A program made the translations under genes and the position numbers. Of a stretch of 64,000 nt of DNA, positions 32,861 through 41,667 are shown piece after piece. Each line of letters opens with the position of its first letter. Positions within the stretch are counted from its first letter, which is position 1. Origin of the DNA: Saccharospirillum sp039982735 (GTDB lineage: Bacteria; Pseudomonadota; Gammaproteobacteria; Pseudomonadales; Natronospirillaceae); the NCBI RefSeq assembly GCF_039982735.1, contig NZ_JBDWXV010000023.1:62001-126000 (forward strand), read 5' to 3'. The notes beneath the pieces are model-generated. The model was not told the DNA's origin and did no database searches. It worked only from the letters and a program-made list of their open reading frames with translations.

Positions 32861-34555
32861 ATGGATGTGCGCCGTATTGTCCTGATCGCGGGTTTAGCCG
32901 TGGTCTCTTACATCTTGGTCCTGCAGTGGTCGTCTGACTATTCCGGTGCGCCGCAGCAAGAGCAAACCGCCAATTCGTCAGAAATGGCTCCCCTGGAAGT
33001 CCCTCAGTCCGAGGTTCCGGAGAACACCGGCAGTGCTGCCGCTCCGGACAGTGAAGTGCCCGAAGCAGCGGGCGGACCGCGTACCAGTGTGACTGCATCA
33101 GCGGCCAGTGGGAATGTAGTCAGACTGACATCAGATGTGCTTGATCTGACCATTGACCTGAATGGCGGTGACGTCATCAATGCGGCTCTGCCTGAATACC
33201 CGGCCCGTGCCGATACGCCAGATGTCCCTTTCAGTATTCTCGAAAACCGTCAGCGCACTTACACGGCCATGAGTGGTCTGGTCGGGCCTGATGGCATCGA
33301 CAGCGAGCAACGTGCGCGCTATCAGGTAGAGCAAAACGAGTACGAGCTGGACGAGGGTACCGAGCAGCTTGAAGTAACCCTGGCGCATACAACCGACGCG
33401 GGCGTTACCGTCAACAAAATTTTCACGCTGACCCGTGGCAGTTACCTGATCGATATTCGTTACGAAATCCAGAACGGATCGGAACAGGCCATCACCACCA
33501 ATCTGTTTGCCCAGCTTAAGCGTGACCGTTCTGATGATCCAAGCGCCGGTGGCCAGATTGGCATGGCGTCTTACCTCGGCGCAGCCATCACCACACCGGA
33601 CGACCGTTATCGCAAGATCTCCTTTGGCGATATGGAAGACGAAACCTACCGTATCACCCAGACCGGTGGCTGGATCGCCATTCTGCAGCATTACTTCCTA
33701 TCTGCCTGGGTACCTGCGACCGATCAGTCGCACAGCTACTATACGCGTCAACTCGCAAACGGCCTCTATTACGCGGGTTTTCAGTCGCCGGCATTAACGG
33801 TGGCACCGGGTGATACGGCATCCACCTCGGCCCAACTCTACGTCGGTCCGAAAGATCAGGACGACCTGGCAACCATCGCCGAGCACCTGGAACTGACCGT
33901 CGATTACGGCTGGTTGTGGTGGGCGGCCCAGCCTTTGTTCAAACTGTTGCAGTTCATGCACGGCCTGGTTGGCAACTGGGGCTGGGCGATTGTACTGATG
34001 ACTCTCACAGTCAAGATGGTTCTCTACCCACTGACCGCTTCAAGCTACCGTTCCATGGCCAAGATGCGCAAATTTGCGCCGAAGATGACGCAACTGCGTG
34101 AGCAGTTCGGCGACGATCGCCAGCGTCTGGGTCAGGAAATGATGAAGATGTACAAGAAAGAGAAGCTGAACCCCATGGGCGGCTGTTTGCCGATCCTGGT
34201 GCAGATGCCGATCTTCATTGCCCTGTACTGGGTGCTGATGGAAGCCGTTGAGCTGCGTCAGTCGCCGTTTATCTTCTGGATTGAAGACCTCTCGATCAAA
34301 GACCCCTACTTCGTGCTGCCGCTGCTGATGGGCGCCTCCATGTTTGTGCAAATGCAGATGCAGCAGCAACCGAGCATGGACCCGATGCAGGCGCGGATGA
34401 TGAAGTTCATGCCAGTGATCTTCACCTTCATGTTCCTCTGGTTCCCGGCGGGTCTGACGCTGTACTGGTTCGTCAACAACGTGACCACCATTGTGCAGCA
34501 GTACATCGTTAACCGTCAGTTTGAGAAAGCCGACAAGGCCAAATCGGGCAGCTGA
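32861..34555 (+). CDS. yidC: Membrane protein insertase YidC
   Basis: 564-aa insertase of the inner membrane. ATG at 32861 (MDVRRIVLIAGLAVVSYILV) gives the N-terminal helix; then a linker rich in Pro/Glu/Ser, the periplasmic beta-supersandwich (about 90-345), and the conserved five-helix core with YGWLWWAAQPLFKLLQFMH, TASSYRSMAKMRKFAPKM, NPMGGCLPILVQMPIFIALY and a C-terminal FVNNVTTIVQQYIVNRQ. The hydrophilic-groove Arg (SYRSMAK) is present. Its TGA overlaps the mnmE ATG by one base. Confidence 0.97.
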   Translation: MDVRRIVLIAGLAVVSYILVLQWSSDYSGAPQQEQTANSSEMAPLEVPQSEVPENTGSAAAPDSEVPEAAGGPRTSVTASAASGNVVRLTSDVLDLTIDLNGGDVINAALPEYPARADTPDVPFSILENRQRTYTAMSGLVGPDGIDSEQRARYQVEQNEYELDEGTEQLEVTLAHTTDAGVTVNKIFTLTRGSYLIDIRYEIQNGSEQAITTNLFAQLKRDRSDDPSAGGQIGMASYLGAAITTPDDRYRKISFGDMEDETYRITQTGGWIAILQHYFLSAWVPATDQSHSYYTRQLANGLYYAGFQSPALTVAPGDTASTSAQLYVGPKDQDDLATIAEHLELTVDYGWLWWAAQPLFKLLQFMHGLVGNWGWAIVLMTLTVKMVLYPLTASSYRSMAKMRKFAPKMTQLREQFGDDRQRLGQEMMKMYKKEKLNPMGGCLPILVQMPIFIALYWVLMEAVELRQSPFIFWIEDLSIKDPYFVLPLLMGASMFVQMQMQQQPSMDPMQARMMKFMPVIFTFMFLWFPAGLTLYWFVNNVTTIVQQYIVNRQFEKADKAKSGS

Positions 34556-35916
34556 TGTCCGACCGCGATACGATCTGTGCCCTGGCAACGCCACCCGGAC
34601 GAGGTGGCGTTGGCATCATCCGGGTTTCCGGAACGGGCGCAGTCGATATCGCTCATGCCGTACTCGGTTACACCCCCCAGGTTCGCAACGCCCATTACGG
34701 CCCCTTTCTCGATGCCGACCAGCAACCACTGGACGAAGGCATTGCTCTGTTTTTTGCCAATCCCAACTCCTTTACCGGTGAAGACGTGCTCGAACTGCAG
34801 GGACACGGCGGGCCGGTCATTCTGGACTTGCTGCTGCAGCGGGTCATGGCACTTGGCGCGCGCCTGGCGCGACCTGGCGAATTCTCCGAACGCGCCTTTC
34901 TAAACGACAAGCTGGACCTGGCCCAGGCCGAGGCCATTGCCGACCTGATCGACGCCTCTTCCAGCGAAGCCGCCCGCTCTGCCGTGCGCTCCCTGCAAGG
35001 CGCCTTCTCCAAAGAAATCCACAGCCTGGTTGAACAACTGATCAGTCTGCGTATTTACGTCGAAGCGTCGATCGACTTTCCCGAGGAAGAAATCGATTTC
35101 CTCTCCGATGGCAAGGTGCAGTCGGATTTGGCGGCCATTATTGGTCAGCTCGACAGAGTCACTGAGGCGGCCAATCAGGGCAGCCTGATGCGCGACGGCA
35201 TGACGGTGGTGATTGCCGGACGACCAAACGCGGGTAAAAGCAGTCTGCTGAACGCTCTGGCAGGTAACGAGCGGGCTATTGTGACTGACATTGCCGGCAC
35301 CACCCGCGATGTACTGCGCGAACATATCCACATTGACGGCATGCCGTTACACATCATCGATACCGCTGGTTTGCGGGATACGCCGGATGCCGTCGAACGC
35401 ATCGGTGTTGAACGTGCCTGGCAAGAGATTGAACAGGCCGACAGAGTCCTGCTCATGGTGGATGGGAGTGAAACCGAGGCGACCGATCCGGCTCAGTTGT
35501 GGCCCGATTTTGTGCATCGCCTGCCCGCCAACGCGGCCATCACCGTGGTGCGTAACAAAATCGATATTACAGAAGAATCCCCAGGTTTATCCACAGAGCA
35601 GTCACAGCCGGTGATCCGGCTATCCGCACGTGACCAGATCGGTCTCGACGCCCTGCGTTTACACCTCAAACAACTGATGGGCTATGAAAGTGCCCGCGAA
35701 GGCGGATTCATCGCCCGGCGGCGACACTTGGAAGCCTTGCATCAGGCTCAGGCGTTTCTGCAATCCGGTGAAGCCCAGCTGCTGGGCGCGGCAGCAGGCG
35801 AACTATTGGCCGAAGATTTGCGGCTGGCGCAAAATGCGCTCAACGAGATCACCGGTGAATTCACCTCCGATGACTTGCTCGGGCGGATATTCTCCAGTTT
35901 CTGCATTGGTAAGTAG
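34555..35916 (+). CDS. mnmE: tRNA modification GTPase MnmE
   Basis: 453-aa GTPase that with MnmG installs carboxymethylaminomethyl on wobble U34. N-terminal folate-binding domain (TICALATPPGRGGVGIIRVS), helical domain, inserted G domain (GRPNAGKS at about 222, DIAGTTRD, DTAGLRDTP, NKID), and the obligatory C-terminal FCIGK. In many relatives mnmG follows directly; here a hairpin element and a convergent hydrolase follow. A perfect DnaA box lies inside at 35587-35595. Confidence 0.97.
   Translation: MSDRDTICALATPPGRGGVGIIRVSGTGAVDIAHAVLGYTPQVRNAHYGPFLDADQQPLDEGIALFFANPNSFTGEDVLELQGHGGPVILDLLLQRVMALGARLARPGEFSERAFLNDKLDLAQAEAIADLIDASSSEAARSAVRSLQGAFSKEIHSLVEQLISLRIYVEASIDFPEEEIDFLSDGKVQSDLAAIIGQLDRVTEAANQGSLMRDGMTVVIAGRPNAGKSSLLNALAGNERAIVTDIAGTTRDVLREHIHIDGMPLHIIDTAGLRDTPDAVERIGVERAWQEIEQADRVLLMVDGSETEATDPAQLWPDFVHRLPANAAITVVRNKIDITEESPGLSTEQSQPVIRLSARDQIGLDALRLHLKQLMGYESAREGGFIARRRHLEALHQAQAFLQSGEAQLLGAAAGELLAEDLRLAQNALNEITGEFTSDDLLGRIFSSFCIGK
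35587..35595. other. Consensus DnaA box inside mnmE
   Basis: TTATCCACA, the exact high-affinity DnaA 9-mer, about 4 kb from the proposed origin and inside coding sequence. It may be chance, or a DnaA-titrating or auxiliary site. Confidence 0.5.
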
Positions 35917-35954
35917 CCACGAACTATTCTAGTTTTGGAGTTCGCCATAGATTA

Positions 35955-36067
35955 GCGACGGGTGGCAGGGCTGCTCTTGCGGGGGTATCTGAGGCATGGA
36001 TGCCGAAGTTAAGCTTACATGGATGTATTCACAGCGCCCCCGCAAGAGCAGCCCTGCTATCCGGCGC
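35955..36067 (+). repeat. GGA-loop hairpin element B
   Basis: Outer arms 35955-35984 and 36038-36067 pair over about 30 positions, with a central uninterrupted block GCAGGGCTGCTCTTGCGGGG. Four departures: one A/G mismatch and three positions that are G-U or U-G wobbles on the + strand. Core hairpins GGCA-TGGA-TGCC (35993-36004) and TACA-TGGA-TGTA (36016-36027) each expose TGGA, with GGAs 23 nt apart. An additional outer match GGAGTTCG/CGAACTCC lies at 35936-35943 and 36092-36099. It follows the mnmE stop by about 38 bp and so may sit in the mnmE 3' UTR, facing the convergent hydrolase. Confidence 0.85.
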
Positions 36068-36121
36068 GGACTCATGGCAATGCAGCCAAATCGAACTCCG
36101 AAACAGGAGTTACCACTGCAT

Positions 36122-37024
36122 TTAGTTCTTAACCACACACCCTGCCAGATGCTCCCACACCTCCAGCGCATTGATTTCATTCACCAGTTCATGGCGCCCG
36201 CCTTCGAACAGGCGGGTGCTGGCCAAATTAACCCCAGCGGCCTTGATCGCTTCTATATGTTTGCCAATACCCTTGCCGAATTCACCGACAGGGTCATCGG
36301 TGCCAGACATAACATGCACCGGCAGGTCTTTGGGCCACTGGCGCGGGTCTATTGTGAGTAAGCCGCCGATGAAATCGCTCCACAGCTGAACCGTGCAGTC
36401 GAAGCCGCAATAGGCATCTTCCAGATAGGCATCAACCTGGTCGGTATCCCGGCTCAGCCAGTCATGGGTAGTGCGGTTGGGTTTGAAGGCTTTGTTGAAG
36501 GCACCAAACGTCATTTTGGTGACCAGCGGGCTCAGATGACGGGGGCCTTTTGCGGCTTTGATCGCATCGACCAGCAGTTTGGAGACGATCAATTGCGGCC
36601 GGTTGATGCGGTTGGTGGCACAGAGGATAAGCCCCTGCAGCTTATCACCAAAGCGCTGAACATACGCCTGGGCAATGAAAGACCCCATGCTGTGGCCGAA
36701 GAGAGTAAGAGGCGCATCGGGTTCCAGTGAGCGAGCATAGTCGACGACCTGATTCAGATCGGTAATTACCTTGTTCCAGCCATCCTGATCGGCATAGTGG
36801 CCGAGATCAGCTTCGGGGCAGTCGTCGCTGTGGCCACGATGCTCAATCGCCACGACTGCGATATCCCGGTTATTCAGCCAGTCGGCCAGGGGCGCGTAAC
36901 GGCTGGCGTGTTCTGCCATACCATGAGCGATGACCAGCGTTGCTCTGGGTGCCCGCGGACGCCAGACCTTGACTGGAATGGTGTGACCATCGCTTGCCGT
37001 TAACCATTCTTCGAGATATTGCAT
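36122..37024 (-). CDS. Alpha/beta hydrolase, monoacylglycerol lipase-like
   Basis: 300-aa cytoplasmic hydrolase. Oxyanion region VIAHGMAEHASRY, IEHRGHSDD, nucleophile elbow GHSMGSF, later SGTDDPVGEFGKG with the acid and GGRHELVNE with the catalytic His: a full Ser-Asp-His triad in the lysophospholipase/monoacylglycerol lipase layout. Probably cleaves a lipid monoester. No signal peptide. Convergent with mnmE. Confidence 0.9.
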   Translation of the reverse strand: MQYLEEWLTASDGHTIPVKVWRPRAPRATLVIAHGMAEHASRYAPLADWLNNRDIAVVAIEHRGHSDDCPEADLGHYADQDGWNKVITDLNQVVDYARSLEPDAPLTLFGHSMGSFIAQAYVQRFGDKLQGLILCATNRINRPQLIVSKLLVDAIKAAKGPRHLSPLVTKMTFGAFNKAFKPNRTTHDWLSRDTDQVDAYLEDAYCGFDCTVQLWSDFIGGLLTIDPRQWPKDLPVHVMSGTDDPVGEFGKGIGKHIEAIKAAGVNLASTRLFEGGRHELVNEINALEVWEHLAGCVVKN

Positions 37025-37095
37025 AACCTGTACCCTGAACCGTTATTAACCCTGCCAGAGTGTCATGCAGCCGGTATGACGTCCAGTATTGGAGT

Positions 37096-37260
37096 TTAAC
37101 CAGCCGTATTGGCGTTCTTTTTTCGGGATCTTCGACAACGTTCGCTGCAATATTTGACGGAATCCCAACAATCGGCCCATTTTTTACGCCAGCTAAAGGG
37201 GCGCTGGCAGAGGGCGCAGTATTTTTCGGGCAGATTGTGTTTTGCGGGGGTCCGTGGCAC
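37096..37260 (-). CDS. DUF2256 zinc-binding mini-protein
   Basis: 54-aa protein, shorter than most gene finders' cut-offs, read from a GTG at 37260 to TAA at 37096. The sequence MPRTPAKHNLPEKYCALCQR leads to FSWRKKWADCWDSVKYCSERC and a basic tail, the DUF2256 pattern: LPxKxCxxCxRPFxWRKKW then YCSxRC. Two CxxC-like pairs suggest one zinc. Function unknown; DUF2256 proteins are often found near cryptochrome/photolyase genes, and the BLUF photosensor lies 18 kb away but is not a neighbour. It starts 71 bp upstream of the hydrolase ATG, which is in the same direction. No strong Shine-Dalgarno is visible. Confidence 0.85.
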   Translation of the reverse strand: MPRTPAKHNLPEKYCALCQRPFSWRKKWADCWDSVKYCSERCRRSRKKNANTAG

Positions 37261-37498
37261 AGGTGATTACCGGGGTAATGATGATAACCAACGTCTACGG
37301 TTTCGGCATGAAAAAGGTTCAGTGGGCACAAAACCCGTACAAGCCGGGTTTTTATGCACAAAGGTAACACACAGAGATATCCCCAGGTTTAGGGCCATTT
37401 CAGCCTTAATTTACCGGGTAAACTGGCATAAACTGATATTTTCTCCCCAGCCAATACCCAGCTCATGCAATGGTTATACCCGGGTTATACACAGAGTA
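37261..37498. other. Intergenic region with a DnaA-box match
   Basis: 238 bp between two leftward genes. It carries TTATACACA (37485-37493), which fits the TTATNCACA DnaA consensus, a nearby TTATACCCG, and GTAACACACA near 37367. No gene or terminator-like hairpin is evident. A 3' UTR or regulatory role for the region is equally possible. Confidence 0.4.
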
Positions 37499-38125
37499 TT
37501 ACCGCTCGTTCGATGCCGGTTTGCGGGCCTGGTCGAGTAGAATGGTGTGGGCTTGCTGGTCGACCTTGGCTTTCAGGTAGGCCGCATTGTGCTGGTTGAC
37601 GTAGACACCGGTATCCTGCCGGTCGACGACTTCAATACCGAAGTCCTGTAACTGGCTGGCCTTATGCGGATTATTCGACAGTAGGCGAATGCGTTTAATG
37701 CCCAGTGCCAGCAGCATTTCAGCTGCAGGTTTGAAATCACGCATGTCGTGGGCGAAGCCGAGCATTTCGTTGGCGGTGTAGGTATCGATGCCCTTGTCCT
37801 GAAGGGCGTAGGCATCCAGTTTATTGTAAAGGCCGATACCGCGGCCCTCCTGTCTCAAGTACAGTAAAACACCGCCCTGATCGGCCAGTAGGCGCTGGGC
37901 CTCGTGCAGCTGTTCGCCACAGTCGCAACGCTGCGATCCAAAGACATCACCGGTCAGACATTCGCTGTGCAAGCGCACCAGTGGGGTATCATCCTGTTCG
38001 GGCGTGCCATAAAGAATGGCCAGATGTTCCTTGTTGTCACTGAGGTCATTAAAACTGACAAAACGGGTGGGCACCGAGGCTTCACCCAGGGGAATAGTGA
38101 CAGTGGCGCGTTGTTCGATGCTCAT
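37499..38125 (-). CDS. ribA: GTP cyclohydrolase II
   Basis: 208-aa enzyme that opens GTP to start riboflavin synthesis. ATG at 38125 (MSIEQRATVTIPLGE); an earlier in-frame ATG at 38161 would add 12 residues. The zinc site CLTGDVFGSQRCDCGEQ has the three cysteines, followed by YLRQEGRGIGLYNKL (GTP/phosphate and catalytic Arg) and LLSNNPHKASQL. It is a stand-alone RibA, not a RibBA fusion, and is not beside other rib genes. Confidence 0.96.
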   Translation of the reverse strand: MSIEQRATVTIPLGEASVPTRFVSFNDLSDNKEHLAILYGTPEQDDTPLVRLHSECLTGDVFGSQRCDCGEQLHEAQRLLADQGGVLLYLRQEGRGIGLYNKLDAYALQDKGIDTYTANEMLGFAHDMRDFKPAAEMLLALGIKRIRLLSNNPHKASQLQDFGIEVVDRQDTGVYVNQHNAAYLKAKVDQQAHTILLDQARKPASNER

Positions 38126-38456
38126 GGCGGTCTCTGATACTCGGTAGCGGTCTGTGGTCATGACCCGGCGGTACTTGGCTAAGTTGGCGTAAAGGTTGGG
38201 TCAAAGGGTCCAATTAAAAGGTGATCCGGCAACGGTGTTGCCGTGTAGGTTACAGTGTAACGCATTTGGTCAAGTGTCTGCGCCCGGGTGCAGCAAGATT
38301 GGTATTCGACCATTTTCTTTTGTTAACCGGTTTGCGGATAGCCCGGGTGAACCCCATAGTAAGTAACCAGAGTTCAAACCGGAAAACCGCGAAGGTTCGA
38401 AGGTAAGATTCAGAGTTCGTTTTCATTTCAACATCGAATAAGTCAGGAGTCTTATC
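38126..38456. promoter_or_regulatory. Divergent region between ribA and the flavoprotein gene
   Basis: 331 bp with no convincing gene. It contains two small inverted repeats: GGCAAC/GTTGCC near 38227-38241, and GTTAC/GTAAC near 38249-38261. They could be operator or leader hairpins. No FMN riboswitch consensus is recognisable upstream of ribA. Confidence 0.4.
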
Positions 38457-39443
38457 ATGGCAGTGTTTGCAGTCGTGGGTGCCGGGTTGTCGGGCATGAC
38501 GTTGGCGCGTGAACTCGAACAGGCCGGTCACCGGTGTCAGGTTTTTGAGAAAAGCCGTGGCCGTGGTGGCCGCCTGGCGACACGCCGCCGCGACGGCTGG
38601 CAGGCGGACCATGGCGCGCAATACTTTACGGTTCGGGATCCGGCGTTTCAGCAGGAGGTTGATCGCTGGCTGGCTGAGGGCTGGGTCGCGCCCTGGCCGG
38701 TGTCGCCGGTAGTGCTGGACGGCGACGGCGTTCAGTCGTCACCGGATGAGCAGACGCGATACGTCGGTACGCCAACAATGAACGCCATGGTGCAAGGCCT
38801 GAGCGAGGGGCTTGATCTGTTTGTGCAAACCCGGGTAGATCGGCTGGAACGCGTCGGTAAACAGTGGCGTCTGTGGGATGACCAGGGCGAGCAGTATGGC
38901 CAGTTCGACGCCGTTTTGCTGACGGCGCCATTGGCCCAGTCGCTGGCGTTACTGCCGCCGGGCTCAAATCTGGAAGTGCCGTTGCGCGGTACAACCGCCA
39001 TGCTGCCCTGCTGGGCACTGGCGATCACCTTCAGTGAGCCCACCGGCATTGAGGCGGATGCGGCCTTTGTAAAAACCGGCGTTGTGAACTGGCTGGCCCG
39101 TGACAGCAGCAAGCCCGGGCGTGCAGCAGAGCCTGAAACCTGGGTTGCGCACTTTACCGCCCAGTGGTCGGCTAATCATCTGGATGCGTCGGACAGCTTG
39201 CTGGAACAGCAGTGTCTGGCGGCATTGCGTCGTCTTGGTCAACCGGAACTGCCAGCAGTTTCAGATCGCTTTAAACATCGCTGGTTGTATGCCCGGTCCG
39301 GTACCGAAACGCGTCTGGATGCTGCCTTTGACACCAACCTGGCCATTGGTCTGGCCGGAGACTGGACCCAGGGAGACCGCCTCGAAGGCGCCTGGCGCAG
39401 CGGCCACCGCCTGGCAAAAACCCTGATCGAACAGTGGGCCTGA
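38457..39443 (+). CDS. NAD(P)/FAD-dependent oxidoreductase (renalase/amine-oxidase-like)
   Basis: 328-aa flavoprotein. N-terminal Rossmann motif VVGAGLSGMTLARELEQAGH with the acidic end of strand 2 (VFEKSRGRGGRLATRR, where RGGRLATR is typical of bacterial renalase-like proteins), DHGAQYF, and a C-terminal FAD loop GLAGDWTQGDRLEGAWRSG. Substrate is not predictable. The next gene starts 52 bp downstream in the same direction and may be co-transcribed. Confidence 0.88.
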   Translation: MAVFAVVGAGLSGMTLARELEQAGHRCQVFEKSRGRGGRLATRRRDGWQADHGAQYFTVRDPAFQQEVDRWLAEGWVAPWPVSPVVLDGDGVQSSPDEQTRYVGTPTMNAMVQGLSEGLDLFVQTRVDRLERVGKQWRLWDDQGEQYGQFDAVLLTAPLAQSLALLPPGSNLEVPLRGTTAMLPCWALAITFSEPTGIEADAAFVKTGVVNWLARDSSKPGRAAEPETWVAHFTAQWSANHLDASDSLLEQQCLAALRRLGQPELPAVSDRFKHRWLYARSGTETRLDAAFDTNLAIGLAGDWTQGDRLEGAWRSGHRLAKTLIEQWA

Positions 39444-39495
39444 TCCAGAACGGCCACAGAGTTGCGGCTATGAACCGCGAAGTGAAGAGGTAACC

Positions 39496-40152
39496 ATGAA
39501 AAATCTGAGTATTGATGTCGTATCTGATGTCGCCTGTCCCTGGTGCGTCATTGGCTATAAAAATCTGGAACAGGCGCTGGCGTCACTGGACGGTGAGATC
39601 GAAGCCGACCTGGCCTGGCATGCCTTTGAACTGCGGCCCGATGCACCGGCCGAAGGCGAAAACTGGCGTGAGCACATCATGGCGAAATACGGCATGAGTT
39701 TTGAGCAGAGCGAAGAGAACCGCAAGCGCATCACCGAGGCAGGCAGCCAGGTTGGTTTTACCTTCAATTTTACCGACGACATGCGCACTCAGAACACCTT
39801 CAATTGCCACCGACTGTTGCACTGGGCAAAAGACACTGAACAGCAAACGGCCCTGAAGCTGGCACTGTTTGAAGCCTATTTTACCGACCGGACCAATGTA
39901 AACGACACCGAGGTGTTGTTGCAGGCCGTCGAAAGAGCCGGACTCGACCGGGACAGCGCAGCAGCGGTGCTCGCCTCGGACCGTTATGAGCAGGCGGTTC
40001 GGGCCGAAGAAGGGCATTATCAGCAGATGGGCGTAAGCTCGGTGCCGACCTTTATTGTGAACGGCAAGTACGCCATCACCGGTGGTCAGCCGGCTGAGGT
40101 GTTTGTTCAGGCACTGCGCCAGATTGCCAGCGAGAACGCCAGTACGGCCTGA
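39496..40152 (+). CDS. DsbA-family oxidoreductase, FrnE-like
   Basis: 218-aa cytoplasmic protein of the FrnE/2-hydroxychromene-2-carboxylate isomerase-related DsbA branch. Active site CPWC within VVSDVACPWCVIGYKNLE; thioredoxin cis-Pro loop SSVPTFIVNGKYAITGGQP near the C-terminus. No signal peptide. Likely a thiol-disulfide enzyme of the cytosol or involved in stress; the role is inferred. Confidence 0.92.
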   Translation: MKNLSIDVVSDVACPWCVIGYKNLEQALASLDGEIEADLAWHAFELRPDAPAEGENWREHIMAKYGMSFEQSEENRKRITEAGSQVGFTFNFTDDMRTQNTFNCHRLLHWAKDTEQQTALKLALFEAYFTDRTNVNDTEVLLQAVERAGLDRDSAAAVLASDRYEQAVRAEEGHYQQMGVSSVPTFIVNGKYAITGGQPAEVFVQALRQIASENASTA

Positions 40153-40211
40153 GATTCATTGGGCGGCTGTGGTAAACTGCGCGCCCCATTAAACGGTTTT
40201 AAGAGGCGACC

Positions 40212-40553
40212 ATGGCTCTGGTATACAGCACTGAATCGGGCCGCACCTGTCCGGATTGCCAGCAACCCCGCTCGCAATGCCAGTGCACGTCTCAGGAGAC
40301 GATTCCCGAGGGTGATGGCATTGTTCGCATCAGCCGCGAGACCAAGGGCCGTAAAGGCAAGGGCGTAACGCTGATTCGTGGCATTCCGCTGGCCGAGAAA
40401 GACCTGAAAGCCCTGGCTAAAAAACTGAAAGCCAAGTGCGGCACGGGCGGCACCGTCAAAGACGGCGTGATCGAGATACAGGGTGACCAGCGTGATCTGC
40501 TGGTGACCGAGTTAAGCCAGCAAGGCTATACGGTAAAAAAAGCCGGCGGTTAA
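40212..40553 (+). CDS. yciH: SUI1/YciH-type translation factor
   Basis: 113-aa protein homologous to eukaryotic eIF1. An N-terminal zinc-knuckle-like segment CPDCQQPRSQCQC precedes the SUI1 domain: RISRETKGRKGKGVTLIRGI, LKAKCGTGGTVKDGVIEIQG and QRDLLVTELSQQGYTVKKAGG. In bacteria YciH can proofread start-codon choice. That is mildly interesting here because rnpA lacks a canonical start, but no link is shown. Confidence 0.94.
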   Translation: MALVYSTESGRTCPDCQQPRSQCQCTSQETIPEGDGIVRISRETKGRKGKGVTLIRGIPLAEKDLKALAKKLKAKCGTGGTVKDGVIEIQGDQRDLLVTELSQQGYTVKKAGG

Positions 40554-40579
40554 TCGTCGGCTGTTCAGGAGTACTCCCC

Positions 40580-40868
<289 letters not shown>

Positions 40869-40876
<8 letters not shown>

Positions 40877-41570
40877 GTCACTGAACGTTAAAAGCCTGAG
40901 TTATCAGGATGCCCGTCAGTGGGTAACTGACAACCTGCCAACTGAAAATGCCGAGGGCCCGGTACCACCGAGTCTCGACGGCTTGAACGGGTTTTTCTTT
41001 GCCATCAGTCAGGCGCCGGTACCGGTATCGGCCAGTGACTGGCTGAGTGATGTGTTGCCTCTGTTTGGCCACATTGAACCCGCGTCCAATGCCCTTAACG
41101 CCGTACTGTCGTTACAGCGCCACATTGAACAGGCGTGTGAAAAACAGGACTATCCGATACCGGATACCGCTGGTATGGATGCGGTTAATCAGATCAAACC
41201 CGGCCATCGTATGAACGACTGGAGCCTGGGTTTTGAGGCTGGCTTTATCCATGCCCGGCCGCTGTGGCTGACGCTGGTGCCGGCAGAATTGCGTTCGGAA
41301 CTCGACAGCCTGTATTTTGCCCTCAGCTTTTTTGCCTCACCCGACAAAGCACGGGAATTCATTGCGCGGCGCTCGTCACCGCTGCGGCCGGAGCAACTGG
41401 CCGACCAGATATTGGGCCAGTTTCCCAAGGCAGCCGATCTGTTTTCGCGCCTGTCGATCTCGGTTGGGGCCGTTGCCCAGTCGGCGGCCGAACCCAGGCA
41501 GTCGGTCGGCCGTAACGACCCCTGCCCCTGTGGCAGTGGCAAGAAATACAAGCATTGTTGTCTGCAATAG
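40869..41570 (+). CDS. UPF0149/YecA-like protein with SEC-C zinc motif
   Basis: 233-aa protein starting at the ATG at 40869 (MTESLNVKSLSYQDARQW). The helical body (LNGFFFAISQAPVPVSASDW, GFEAGFIHARP) is of UPF0149 type, and the C-terminus is a SEC-C domain: GRNDPCPCGSGKKYKHCC, a zinc-binding motif also at the end of SecA. YecA proteins bind ribosomes and help SecA-dependent export in E. coli; that role is inferred here. Confidence 0.85.
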
Positions 41571-41667
41571 TAACCACTGTACTTGACTGCCCTCCCTCCA
41601 CCTCGGGTAGAGAGAGCTAAAGACGGGGCCAGCGTAACCGTTGCTCTGGCGCTAACGGAGTGTAACC

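Noticed and set aside
38227..38261. Small inverted repeats upstream of ribA as an FMN riboswitch
   Set aside because: The conserved RFN element sequences are absent and the stems are too short.
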